Part shown: in pieces, positions 21,453 to 31,502 of the stretch
Numbering within the stretch: position 1 is the stretch's first letter
Layout: each line of letters starts with the position of its first letter
Source: Knufia peltigerae
Taxonomy: Eukaryota; Ascomycota; Eurotiomycetes; Chaetothyriales; Trichomeriaceae
DNA length: 64,000 nucleotides
Assembly: GCA_030247855.1 (NCBI GenBank)
Contig: JAPDRN010000061.1
Location: forward strand, 124,001-188,000
Direction of reading: 5' to 3'
Position numbers and translations under genes: made by a program
The notes under the pieces: model-generated
What the model was told of the DNA's origin: nothing
What the model saw: only the letters and a program-made list of their open reading frames with translations
Database searches by the model: none

Positions 21453-22199
21453 ATGTCCGGAACGATAACGACAACACCTCACAATGCTCAACACTGCAAA
21501 ACTTGGACTCGAGATGGTTTCTTGATCTCTACGGACCCGTTTCTCATCCACATCCCAACGCTCCAGAAGGCCTTTGACTCGGATGATATGTACTGGGCCA
21601 GATCGATGCCAGAGCCGGAAATGAGGACCATGTTGGACCATTCGTTTTGTTTTGGATTGTATTCTCCCACGCCGTCGCCCCCTCCAGCCCCCGGTACTGC
21701 TGACGCGATGGATTCGAGTATGATACGACCACTGGATCCGTCGACCACTTTGCATGAGATTGCCGAGGGGGTTCATCGACGGCAGCAGCAGCAGCAGAAG
21801 AAGAACAAGCAAGGTACGACGACGATACAGGGAATAGCACCGACGACGACCACGACCACGACGAAAAGGATTGACTCTAGCGAGAAAGAAAAAGAAGACT
21901 CGTCGTCATCATCACTAATTGGATTCGCCAGAGGGATCACGGATCGCGTCACCTTCTTCTACCTAACCGACGTTTGGGTCTCGTCGGAATGGCGTGGCCA
22001 GGGCCTAGGCAAGTGGTTGATCTCATGCGTACAGGAGGTGGTCGGGGACATGGAGCATCTCAGGAGGTGCATGTTGGTCATCGGCCAGCACCAAGGAGGA
22101 AAAGAGGCAGAGACATTCTACGCCAAATCGATGAAGATGGAACGGTTGGGCGAGGATGTGGTGCCGTTGCATTGGAAGGGGCCGGGGTGTACTTTTTAG
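21453..22199 (+). CDS. GNAT-family N-acetyltransferase
   Basis: Single-exon protein of 248 residues. The acetyl-CoA binding motif A is clear: FYLTDVWVSSEWRGQGLGKW, with the R-G-x-G-x-G loop, followed by a helix (LISCVQEVV). The C-terminal part, with LVIGQHQGGKEAETFYAKSM, is the usual motif B region in which a tyrosine helps catalysis. The N-terminal half holds the substrate side (ISTDPFLIHIPTLQKAFDSDDMYWA). A low-complexity insertion of about 80 residues, with poly-Gln, poly-Thr and poly-Ser runs (about 108-152), interrupts the fold between the two halves. Fungal relatives are uncharacterised, and the acceptor is unknown. It sits isolated between the reductase relic and the intact APH gene. 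Confidence 0.8.
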   Translation: MSGTITTTPHNAQHCKTWTRDGFLISTDPFLIHIPTLQKAFDSDDMYWARSMPEPEMRTMLDHSFCFGLYSPTPSPPPAPGTADAMDSSMIRPLDPSTTLHEIAEGVHRRQQQQQKKNKQGTTTIQGIAPTTTTTTTKRIDSSEKEKEDSSSSSLIGFARGITDRVTFFYLTDVWVSSEWRGQGLGKWLISCVQEVVGDMEHLRRCMLVIGQHQGGKEAETFYAKSMKMERLGEDVVPLHWKGPGCTF

Positions 22200-23116
22200 T
22201 TGGCCTTTTTGTTCCCTCCCCTCCCCAAAAAAGGAAACAGAAGAAGAAGCAAAACAATTACTCAACACCTAACCTTAGGAAAACTGCCAGGTAGTACTCG
22301 GAGGCTGTTGCAACGTTGTTTGTCGGTCCTTGCTCCGTAGTTTACATTCCATATGTCCCTGGCACATTCCGACATTTCACATTTCCCACTTCCCAAACTG
22401 AAGTCAACCCCACTCTGTGGACGGCAAGAATATAAATTCTACCACTTCTGTATTACGCACAACAATATGCTACCATCTATTGTCCAAAAAAGAGTCAATT
22501 TGGCGTTGTTGACTGATGAAAACTCGACACCCAAATTGGGTTGATTTTTAGGGAAAGAGAGTACCTATAACGAGGCGAGTTTAGTTAAAGGGTATGCCTG
22601 TGAGGGGTGTATATATGGGGGAGGAGTGCCTGTGATAGGCGCGTTCCAGTCAAAGAGAGAGTGGCTACTATTTAGGTATAGCGCCGTGGCGTCGTGCGTA
22701 ATACCCATCGACCCTGTGGACAGTTTATGATGTCTCGTTTCTTGTCAGCCTGGTGCAAACTCGCAACCTCTAGGCCTCATCAATCGATGAAAGTAACTGA
22801 GTCGATGGACTGACTATGTCCAAAGGCTGCGTGTTGCGAGCGCAGGGCAAGTGCAAATGGCGCCCGCGCATTCATGTTTCAGACGTGCATGAAGGGTATG
22901 TGCCGAGTGCGTGACAACAAGGCAACATTCCAGACCTTGTCCCATTTCCAAATCCATCTACCAAGGACAGCAATTGGTCTCGAGGGTCATCGTTTTGAAT
23001 CTCAATGCGTGGCCGATCTATAAAACCAACCCTTCCCCCCCCTCCCCCTTCCCGCTGAACGGCATTCCTCTTCCTGACACACAGTACCAAAGCGAGTGTT
23101 CCATTTCGACGAAGCT
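22200..23116. other. intergenic region with a possible small inverted-terminal element
   Basis: Spacer between the GNAT and APH genes. The only structure seen is the pair of inverted 14-mers at 22450 and 22691 described separately. Confidence 0.5.
22450..22704. repeat. possible MITE-like element with short inverted ends
   Basis: GTATTACGCACAAC at 22450-22463 is answered by GTCGTGCGTAATAC at 22691-22704, an inverted pair matching at 13 of 14 bases and 255 bp from end to end. The word TATTACGCAC is also the core of the terminal repeats of the elements at 47403, 57858 and 62390. The internal sequence shows no clear likeness to those copies, so this may be a distant or chance relative. Confidence 0.35.
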
Positions 23117-24400
23117 ATGCCGCTGGTCGATTACGAATCTGGGAATCCCCCCATCAAGTATGATTACCGCCGCCCAGACCTCCAATACAAAAACGTCAGG
23201 CCTGGCCAGCGGTTCGAAGGGGCCCGGAACCCTCCGGGCACGGCGCCCGGTTGCCGGTGCCTCGCCAGCACGTGCAAGACGGAAGAAGAATGCCCGTTCA
23301 GGGCGGACGAATCGTTCCTCAAGACGTTCAGTCGGGAGAATGAGTTGTGCTGGGCATGCGGCTGGACGATCGGCTGTCAGTCAAGGTCGTACTCGCCACG
23401 ACTCAAGATCATGCACGTCCGATACAACATAGGCCTGTGGGATCTCGGGTCCCACTGGGTGTTGCGCGACTACCCCGACGATGGCACGGCCGGCAACGGG
23501 TACATGACGCACGTCTATCTGCGCGAGCATCTGGGTCGGAAGATCCCCATCGTGGAGGAGATGCGACTGTTCCCCGCGCCTCCCATCAACTTCACGGTCG
23601 AGTCGAGGGCCCAGGGGAAGCAGCTCATGGCGATCTGGCACACCCTCTCGCGTCGACAGATCCGCAACTATCAGGACCAGATGGTCGACATCCTCAAGCA
23701 CATGCGGCAGCTGACGGCGCCACGCCCACAAAAGGTCAACGGCGACCGACTGGGGGATTGTCTCACCTGCATATGCGACCCCGGCCATCCTCCCTGGTGC
23801 GTGGACATTGGCTTCACCGACGAGGAGTGGCTGGAGAACCTTGCCGGAGACATCCGGTGGTGCCTCGTGGCGAGGCACGGGATCGCGGACCCCGAGGTCC
23901 TCGAGGAGAGGTTCCAGGAAGTCAAAGACACCATTCCGGACAATGCGCCCTTCGTGATGACGCACGCGGATCTGAACCTCACCAACATCATCGTCAAGGA
24001 CGACAAGATCGAGGCCATCGTCGACTGGGAAATGGCCGGATTCTATCCCTGGTGGGCAGAGAGATTCCGGGTCATGAAGACCGGCGGCCCCACGGAGAGG
24101 TTCTTCCGTGGTGTCTGGGACAGGGTCCATCCCGATTTGAAAGAAGACCACTATGGATCCAAAGTGTACAGCTGGAAGGTCTTTGAGGCCAAGTTGCGTA
24201 ACTACGAGGGAGAGCACGAGCCGGAAGATCCAAACGACCACCCCGGCGGCTACGTTCGTGGGCCCTTCTGCAGATGCCACCCGGCCGGAGGCTACATCAA
24301 CCCGAGAGATGCCGGAGTCAGGATGAAGCATACGCCGCGGGATTGGAGGAAGCTTATGAAGGAGAATCAACAGCGTCGGGAGGTTGAAAAGAGACGTTGA
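23117..24400 (+). CDS. APH-fold phosphotransferase family protein
   Basis: Single-exon protein of 427 residues with GC-rich codons. The catalytic loop FVMTHADLNLTNIIV (His283, Asp285, Asn288/291 region) and the metal motif AIVDWEMAGFYPWW (Asp303) are complete, as in fungal APH/choline-kinase-like proteins. The N-terminal part has an unusual Cys-rich segment (GCRCLASTCKTEEECPF and LCWACGWTIGC, residues about 46-87) that could bind a metal. The conserved nucleotide-binding lysine is less obvious; WVLRDYP and VYLREHLGRKIP occupy the expected N-lobe strands. The substrate is unknown. Many such genes are lineage-expanded and not drug-resistance genes. The ATG at 23117 is used; the frame is open further upstream without an ATG. 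Confidence 0.82.
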   Translation: MPLVDYESGNPPIKYDYRRPDLQYKNVRPGQRFEGARNPPGTAPGCRCLASTCKTEEECPFRADESFLKTFSRENELCWACGWTIGCQSRSYSPRLKIMHVRYNIGLWDLGSHWVLRDYPDDGTAGNGYMTHVYLREHLGRKIPIVEEMRLFPAPPINFTVESRAQGKQLMAIWHTLSRRQIRNYQDQMVDILKHMRQLTAPRPQKVNGDRLGDCLTCICDPGHPPWCVDIGFTDEEWLENLAGDIRWCLVARHGIADPEVLEERFQEVKDTIPDNAPFVMTHADLNLTNIIVKDDKIEAIVDWEMAGFYPWWAERFRVMKTGGPTERFFRGVWDRVHPDLKEDHYGSKVYSWKVFEAKLRNYEGEHEPEDPNDHPGGYVRGPFCRCHPAGGYINPRDAGVRMKHTPRDWRKLMKENQQRREVEKRR

Positions 24401-24891
24401 ACGCCAACTGTACATGGCCGCCCCCTCCTTTTCTGACCCCTTTCGTTTACTGGAAAAAACGTATCACTTTACAGAATCGTCAGGAGTCAAAATTCTCTGG
24501 AAAACCCTGAGGCTACATACTGCGACTCGCCAGGGCCAGGATGAGGTCCACACGTTGTGCGCATGGAGCGTTCCCTACCTGACAGAGGTGTGGGTACTAG
24601 TCTTGGAAAGATGATTTTCAGCATTCAAACAACCATACAGAGCTTGTCTAACAATACGAGGACTTCCATGAGCGCGTGTTCCGCAGCCAGCTTTGTGACT
24701 TCTCTCATTTTTTTTCTCCCCCTATTTTTGGCTTTTTTTGGCTTTTGTTTTCTTCAAAGGAAAAAGGGTCTCTCTCTGCCTCTCTTATCGTCGGGCAATT
24801 GGTCTCGTGCTGGGGAAATCGGCACACCATCCACACATTGACGTCCATCTCAATCTTCTCGGTTGCACGGACTTGGGTATCTCGAGGGAAT
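24401..24891. other. convergent intergenic region
   Basis: This lies between the 3' ends of the APH gene and the unknown gene to the right. It has pyrimidine-rich tracts (about 24700-24790) and no gene. Confidence 0.6.
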
Positions 24892-25453
24892 TCAAGGTCG
24901 GAACGCCACGATGACGCATTCTCTTGTGTCCAGGGCCACATTGAATACTGAATTTTCAGTATTTGATGTAGCTTGTGGCGTCTACATGACGAACTCAGGT
25001 TAGCGTGCTGTGACTATGACCACCAAAAAACAGCCGAAATGATAGTCGACCACAAGACAGGGAAGGCCATGTACTCACTGGAAATGACTTCCTCGCCCGT
25101 GATGATCTCTCGCAGCTTCCGATGCAATCGCACCTTGTAGCAGTGTATGCATTTTCTGCGATGAAGCTGGACTTGTCGGCCTCGGGCTGTTGCTGAACAA
25201 GACGTCTTGTGAAGATTTCAATCTCTGGCGGTCCTTCGGCTCCAAACACATCCCAGTGAAGAAGAACATCCTGAACGTCGGTTTTGATATGGACAAAGCT
25301 GCACTCCGTCATGGTGAGAAACTCCAAGGCGTTTCGGGCAATTTCGGATAGATCGCCGTCCCTGGAGAGACCAGCCTGTCGATTGATGCGGTATTCGGCC
25401 CAGTGGACCGCTGTTCGAGCCAAAAGGTTCTCGGATGTAGATGGATGGGCCAT
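24892..25453 (-). CDS. unknown fungal protein, possibly frameshifted
   Basis: Exon 1 (25453-25079) and exon 2 (24981-24892) are joined over a 97-bp intron (24982-25078) with GTGAGT, a CACGCTAACCTG branch site and TGTAG, giving 154 residues. The first 107 residues are helical and coding-like (NLLARTAVHWAEYRINR, DGDLSEIARNALEFLTM, APPEIEIF-type GPPEIEIFTRRLVQQQP). After AYTATR the frame becomes Cys/Ser/Arg-rich. A different frame starting at about 25140 instead reads VRLHRKLREIITGEEVIS, joins across the same intron to NATSYIKY and stops at 24956. That looks more protein-like. So either one base is lost or gained near 25138, or the second frame is a coincidence. I do not recognise a characterised family. 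Confidence 0.5.
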
Positions 25454-27033
25454 GGCAGTACGAGCATGCCTTTGCGTCCGACGCGTTGTTTGTTCAGCAG
25501 AGCAGACAGGTGTTGAAGGACGGCAATATTCTTGCCGTTGTTTCTATTGATGTCTGATGTCTGGTGTGGGTTTGGGTTTTTTCTTTCCTTCTTCTCTCTT
25601 CGTTTTCGTCACGAGGGACAGGATTTATATTCTATCACAAAATCTTCCCAGGGGCAGGAAACATCAAACTCCTTGGTGTCGTGATTCTGTTTGTTTGAAT
25701 TCTGCCCAAGCGATTTTCTTTCTCTCCCTTCCTGGTTGGTGTTCTTCGGGCCACTGCCCTCAATCATCAACAAGGAGGCGAGGATGATCCTTTGTCACTG
25801 TTTGACAATCACATCACCCCATATCTGCCTGCTTCCATTTTTAGGGGGGCTTTTCTGGGAGGAGGGGGGGGGAACAACCACCAAAAACAATCAAATGCAT
25901 GGCATTGCCGCGGGGTGCCTTCTCTCCCATGGGTATTGCACCTCAACAACATTGAACAGCAATCATCAATGTTGCCTTCTGGTGAGCGAAAAGGACAAGA
26001 AAGTGGGGGGAATGAGAGAACAATGGGGGCATGAGCAGTCATGAATGTCTTTTCTTCTACAGAAAGGAAAGAAGAGGGCGGATAGAAACAGCCAAAAAAA
26101 GTCACCAAGGCAGCAAGGCAGCAAGGCTCCGGCGGAATCACTCCCCCCGGGAGAGACCAAACAATGAAAGTCTTTCTCTCTCTCTCTCTCTGTCTCTTGT
26201 TCGGATTATTTGGGGTTGAGTTGGGTTGGGCTTTGGTTTCTTCAGGACTTGTCTCTTTACCAAAAAAAGGAAAAAGAAGAGAAGAGAGAAAATACGTTCG
26301 CTGTTTGCTGTTCACGAATGAGAGAGTCAACGCGGACCTCGTTCCTGAAGTACATGGAGGACCACCTCCCCCCTTACCTAGACAGGTGGCTAGTCTGATC
26401 GTAGCAGTCGCACACAGCACCGCCACTTACCCACGTAGGTATAACGTTTCCCAGAGGTACGCGCCAGAAGAAAAAAAAAAGATGTCTTCTTCCTTCTCAG
26501 CGTGCATACATCAGATTTCTCCTCGAAAGGGAAAAATAAAACGATTAAAAATTGGGCAGCCATTTTGACCCACCCCCGAAACAAGCCCACGACGCTTAGA
26601 TGGGAGAGTCAGTCGCGACGACTTTTCTATTTTGCAGTCTTCACTTGACCATGAGTTGTAGTTCCCTCTTCCATACTAGTTTTGTTACCCTTCATGTAAG
26701 GGGTGGGTAGTATGGATGATACTATTCCCCCTCGTGGGAGGGTCTCTGACCATATAGTAGCTACTGCTCAGACAAAGCCTCAAAAGATCAGGCACCAAAA
26801 AAAACTGAGAGACTCGGTCAGTACGGAGTACTGACCGAACAAAGATTCTCCATCAATTGTGTCGAATGTCGAGCACTTTATAATGACACATAGGAAAGGA
26901 AAAGGGTTGAACGGCTGGCGGTGATGTTACAGTAGTATCATTTAGACATATCGATCGCCGAGGCGACCTTGCTATAACAAAAGTTGTGACAATACGCCCA
27001 TCGGAACCATGAAATAGCAAAAAGAAAGAGTGA
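25454..27033. other. long gene-poor stretch with low-complexity tracts
   Basis: It holds poly-G (25861-25870), CT-rich (26171-26192) and purine-rich tracts. Open frames up to 205 codons on the minus strand (25809-26426) have biased composition and no family character. A perfect short palindrome lies at 26815-26837. Confidence 0.5.
26815..26837. repeat. perfect 10-bp inverted repeat around a TACGGAGTA word
   Basis: CGGTCAGTAC, three bases GGA, then GTACTGACCG. The central word is TACGGAGTA, the 9-mer that recurs through the spacers of this window. It lies about 200 bp beyond the end of the thioesterase gene. Confidence 0.7.
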
Positions 27034-28206
27034 TCACGGCTCCCACTTTGGCCACGACGCACCGAACTTCTTCCCGGCCGGACCGAAATACTTTGCAAAG
27101 AGGCGGACCAGGTCGTCGTCGAGCAACTGCATGTGTTCCCCCGCCAGGCGGACAAAGTCCAGGCCGCCCTTCTCGTCCAACCTCTTCAGGCCGATCCAGT
27201 CCTCCTCGTAGATGGGCCTCTGCCTCAGCGGGGTCACCGCGTAGCCGCCCGTCATGTTGACGTCGGCGAACCAGCCGGTCTCCTTGGGGACCACCGTCCG
27301 GTCGTCGTCGAACAGGACCATGACGAACTTGTCCAGGGCGGCCAGGTTCTCGGCGTACGTCGCGTTCTTGGCCCCGCGCTCGTTGTTGATGTCGGCGAGA
27401 AAGTTGGAGTGTTCCAGGTAGTTTGCGCGGTCGTCGTCCGTCTCGCCGCGGTAGTACTGCGCGGGCACGAGGCGGGACTGCACAAAGTCCGACCACACCG
27501 TGCCGCCCCCCAGGACCGCGTTGGCGCCCCGGCAGACCCAGTCCGTCGGGCTGGCGCACTTTTGGAACTCGGCGATGCCGTTGTGCTGGCTGCCGAAGGT
27601 GACGAGCGACCGCACCCGGGGGGCCCAGCCGCCGCAGCGTTCGACGTAACCCCTCAGGAACTGGCCGCCCTGGCTGAACCCGACGGCGTCGATCGCCGGG
27701 GCGGTCCTCAGGATGGGGTCCTCGGCCAGCGCGTGGCAGACGTGGTCGAGCTGTCGGGTGACGTTGCCGAAGAACGACGCCTGGCGGTCCGCGGACCCCG
27801 CCGCGCCCGTGGCTGAAATGAGGTACGTGTACGTCCCCGGGTGGACCTGCTCGATCAACTCGGCAACCTCTTTCAATCCCTCTGCGTCCGCTGAATCGCC
27901 CAGGCCGTGCCAGACGACCACTGGCAGAGGGGTGTCGTCTTCGTCGTCGGTCTCCTCCTCCTCCGCCGCAGGCTTCTGCGCAGGCAACGCACGCTGCGGA
28001 CCGACCCTGGTGAGCGTGGCACCTTGCGGTGGTACCTGCAGAGGCTCTTCGTCGACTTCCGGGGTAATGACAAGTTTGGGAGAGAGTGCGATCGTGTCAT
28101 CAGCGGGTTGGAGTTCAAGCAAGGCCTCGGCTTCCGACGGAGGGTAGGCGAAGGAGAAGGCTACGGCGGGCAGTGCGAGGAGTGTCGATAACGACTTGAG
28201 CTGCAT
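27034..28206 (-). CDS. ppt1: palmitoyl-protein thioesterase
   Basis: Single-exon protein of 390 residues with strongly GC-biased codons. The signal peptide is MQLKSLSTLLALPAVAFSFA. An extra Pro/acidic region (about 25-92, with EEEETDDEDD) precedes the alpha/beta-hydrolase core. That core opens LPVVVWHGLGDSAD, the oxyanion end of the family. The catalytic triad is visible: Ser178 in AVGFSQGGQF, Asp302 in VLFDDDRTVVP and His358 in AGEHMQLL. The family segment LVTFGSQHNGIAEF and the conserved cysteines are also present. The enzyme removes fatty acyl groups from cysteines of proteins in the vacuole/lysosome. The length is above the usual 300-340 because of the acidic insertion. Confidence 0.93.
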   Translation of the reverse strand: MQLKSLSTLLALPAVAFSFAYPPSEAEALLELQPADDTIALSPKLVITPEVDEEPLQVPPQGATLTRVGPQRALPAQKPAAEEEETDDEDDTPLPVVVWHGLGDSADAEGLKEVAELIEQVHPGTYTYLISATGAAGSADRQASFFGNVTRQLDHVCHALAEDPILRTAPAIDAVGFSQGGQFLRGYVERCGGWAPRVRSLVTFGSQHNGIAEFQKCASPTDWVCRGANAVLGGGTVWSDFVQSRLVPAQYYRGETDDDRANYLEHSNFLADINNERGAKNATYAENLAALDKFVMVLFDDDRTVVPKETGWFADVNMTGGYAVTPLRQRPIYEEDWIGLKRLDEKGGLDFVRLAGEHMQLLDDDLVRLFAKYFGPAGKKFGASWPKWEP

Positions 28207-28783
28207 GATTGTAGTTGTAGGTGGTCCACCGAGTGAACCGGAAAGTTTGGGTAAATGTCTTCGCCGTGATCCTCACCTTCAGAGGGAGTGATGAATGAAT
28301 GTCCATATGGACTTGAAGTGGGGTGTTGCCTGTTGTACAGAAGTCGTGAGTAAATATTCAGTCTGACAAAAGTCACTCCTCTCCCACCTGGTGACAACAA
28401 GTCCCTCGCTGACTAACAATTTTTGACTCTGACCGTCACATTGAATTTAATTATTTTGGGCGAATGAAACAACGGCAGCCAGTGACACACTCACCTTATC
28501 AACACTCTAGACTGATATTATCCAATGTGCGAGTTACGGTATATACAATACCGAAACTTCCAAGCTGCTCATATTTACAATGTACAAAACAAAGCGTAGA
28601 TGTATTCAATACCTACCTCCATTCCCGCCAGTAGATGCCAGAGAGAATTCACTACGCCTTGAAACTCCATTCGCCATGACTGAGAGAGCCTGTCCTCGAG
28701 TATTGCTCAGGAGACATCTTGTCACCTGACACTCTTTGAACGAAGTACCCGCGATGTTGACCCCTTGATTAGCAGATACTGAA
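28207..28783. other. intergenic region
   Basis: Promoter side of the thioesterase gene and 3' side of the RING-CH-like gene. I see nothing specific. Confidence 0.6.
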
Positions 28784-29883
28784 TCATGTCTGAGTCGGCG
28801 CCCGACTATGATAAAATCCCAGTTAGCATGGCGGTTCATTGCTCTTGCAAGGAATCATGGTGTCACGCGCTCAACTTACCAGTAAATACATTTCATATTG
28901 GTATCGGGAGAGTTGGCTACCCACGAGTCAAAGCAATCAACGTGGGCAGAATTCCGACATGTCCCACAGCTCCATATTTCACTCGTCCTATCCAGTGAGG
29001 TCAAGCAGATGCCACATTCATTCACCGCCGATGTTGAGGAGCTGCTCGCCAATCGTGTAGGAGGAGACACGTCCTGGACTGACGGTGATGGAGAGTGCGA
29101 TCGTCCGTGTTGACTTGCGTTCACTGAACCTCGTATGGAACTAGTAACTCTTGAGGCTCGACCACGACGACGAGGGCTGGGTGATCTCAAGCTAGGCAGT
29201 GGTTCGTTGTCGTTGTCGTCGTCGGGCTCGCCTCCGTCGGTCATGTCTTCGCTCTGCGCTCTGGATCCGTAGAAACCAGAGTCATCATCGTCATCTTCAT
29301 CAGTCGATGATTCGGAATAAATCTCTGGCCTATACATGAACGGTGGGCCAGGCTCGGTGCCGGTCGCCTCGTAATGTTTGTCCATTAGCGCTTCAATGGC
29401 CTCAATCATCGTGCTCGACCTTCTCCTCCTGCTGAGTCGATTGGAAACTTCAGCGAGCAAGTCTTTGGTCCGGCATGAACGGAGTAATTCTGTAGTGCTC
29501 GGTTGGCGACGCCTACCGGCAGTGCTGCCGCGTTCGGACCCCATCTCGTGCTCAGAGTGTTGTCGTCTTCTGGGTTCACGAGTAGTCGCTTGCACTAGAT
29601 TTAGTTGCCATGTCCTGGCTTTGGCCGGAGCCTGATCCTGATGATTTCTTTTGCAGTGCAGAAGGCTGGCAACCCTCTCGAGATGCCCGATCAAATAAGT
29701 TGGAGCGATCCCGTCTGTCAATTTCCGGGCGATCTCTTTCAACACAGCTGCCGCTTCTGAACGTGAGCCTCGAGCCACCGCATTTCCACATGTAGGTTTG
29801 GCTATTGCGTAGCCTATGCAGGTGGCCTGCTCAAGAGGTTGGTTGATGCCAAGTTGCTGACAAAGGTTGGAGGTAGTGGCCAT
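28784..29883 (-). CDS. RING-CH/PHD-like (C4HC3) zinc-finger protein
   Basis: Two exons, 29883-28880 and 28805-28784, give 341 residues. The last exon is only 22 nt. The 74-bp intron (28806-28879) has GTAAGT, a CATGCTAACTGG branch site and ATCATAG. Splicing makes the last zinc pair, CIYCRA; without it the frame reads CIYW and stops. The C-terminal finger is C-x2-C (CGIC), C-x2-C (SCGTC), His-x2-Cys (HVDCFDSW) and C-x2-C, a C4HC3 pattern as in RINGv or PHD fingers. The N-terminal 60 residues (MATTSNLCQQLGINQPLEQA, then CIGYAIAKPTCGN) form a second Cys-containing unit. The middle is disordered, Arg/Ser-rich and acidic (TDEDDDDDSG). An E3 ligase role is inferred only. The start at 29883 fits the Cys unit better than 29961. 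Confidence 0.72.
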
Positions 29884-31502
29884 GTTGGGAAAGAACTTGA
29901 GTGTATAGTCTGTGAGAACGGAGTTACAGCCGAGGAAGGGGTACTTCTGCGGATGGTACAATATGTCTTGACAGAAAAACAGGGCTATGAGCCTCCATTC
30001 TTATACCTGTAGGACTGTTCAACACCACTCCATCATTCTGCAGCCTCAATGACGCCAACCATGCAGAGTTAGGTCAGCAAAATCGAAGCGCTAATATTGC
30101 ACAGGCAAGGCAAACATAGCCACAGGAGCTTGTGACCTGGTGTATAGTGATTGTCCTTGGGTTGCTTCCTGTCGGGATACCGGCTCCTGCGTATGCAAGC
30201 TCCGCCACATTGCGACAATTTCCCTTCCCTATAGGTTAGCTGGCCATCTCCAAGGTCCTTTTGATGTCAAAAGGGGGCCCCCTCGTGTCTGTGGCTTCGA
30301 CGTATGTAACCCTGGTTCAGTTAGCAGAGGCATGCGGGTGTGTTGCGACCACTATGAACACCATCCTCTTCTGTCTTCTTCTAGGCTTGTGGCTTGGGTG
30401 GACACGCAGTGATGGGGGCGGATACAAAGAGTTCCAGACGTAATGAGTATGAGAACACGCAGGGGTTTCCAAAAGACAAGCAAGAAACCGCATGATCCCT
30501 GCATAAAGCACATGATATCGAGTGCAGAGCTTCTTCAACAATTGTAAGGGGACAACGATACAGACCATAGGACACTCTCAGAAAAACCTTTCCTGGTTTG
30601 CGAACTGTTTGGTGAGGGACGGATACGATACAAACCTCGAACACCCTTGGGTGCAGTAGACAGGTAGCTAGCCAAGAGGCCGGCCGTTCGGCCTCACTCA
30701 TAGTCAGCCCAGACCAAGTAGCAACGGCGCGTACCTAAGCCTGTCATGAATCCTACCTAGACAGCGGCTATGTGGCACGAACTGCGCGCGCAAGTTTTAC
30801 CGATTCTCTCGGACGAGGAAGTAATGCACTCGTACTAATTACTCTTACTGTACGACCAACGGAATTTTGTGGATTTGTCGTCGCCAAAAAAAAACACAAA
30901 AAAATAGCTCGCTCACATGAGACGTTGAGTGTCGGAAACCATGTTTCTAGTCGACCCCAGCTTAGCTCGTTGGATATGGTCGTGCCAAAAGAACTAGACC
31001 TGTGAGCTCCTGATGGCTCTAAAATTTCTCTACAGCTCTCTGGACAGTACAACGCTGTCTGTACTCCGCGGTGTGGTGTGTAAAATAAGAAAGATAGCAA
31101 AAGGACGATGAAGAAGGGATCGTCCGGTCAAGTGGCACAGCGCATAATAAAGCTATTTACCCCGGATCTTGGCAGGTACAAATGGGCTTGGCCTCGTCAT
31201 ACTAGAACCCAAGAATTGATGTTGGCACAATGCACAATGCACAATGCAGCCTGACGTGCCTTTGTGAAACTCGAGCAGGAAGAAGAAAAACCCCCAGAGC
31301 GAATTGTCGCACGCTTACCACAAAGATTTAGGTAGGTATTAATGTAGCGCGAGACTGCCGCCGCAATACTACAGCAAGGGCACTAAAAATTGCCACCAAC
31401 GCCAGCCCCAGGGATATCGCAGCTAAAGACAACAGCCTCCCGTTTTTCTAGGATGAACGCCTCATATCTCATGAACGTTGTCGAGTCAACGAACTAGAGC
31501 TC
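29884..31502. other. long intergenic region
   Basis: There is no convincing gene. A small tandem repeat, three copies of GCACAAT, lies at about 31226-31246. The rest appears to be 5' leader of the RING gene and the 3' end of the Cys-rich gene. Confidence 0.5.

Noticed and set aside
23381..24415. 344-codon frame antisense to the APH gene
   Set aside because: Mirror of the GC-rich APH frame. The plus-strand frame has all catalytic motifs.
25809..26426. 205-codon minus-strand frame
   Set aside because: Composition follows the low-complexity DNA (poly-Pro, Phe/Ser) and there is no domain.
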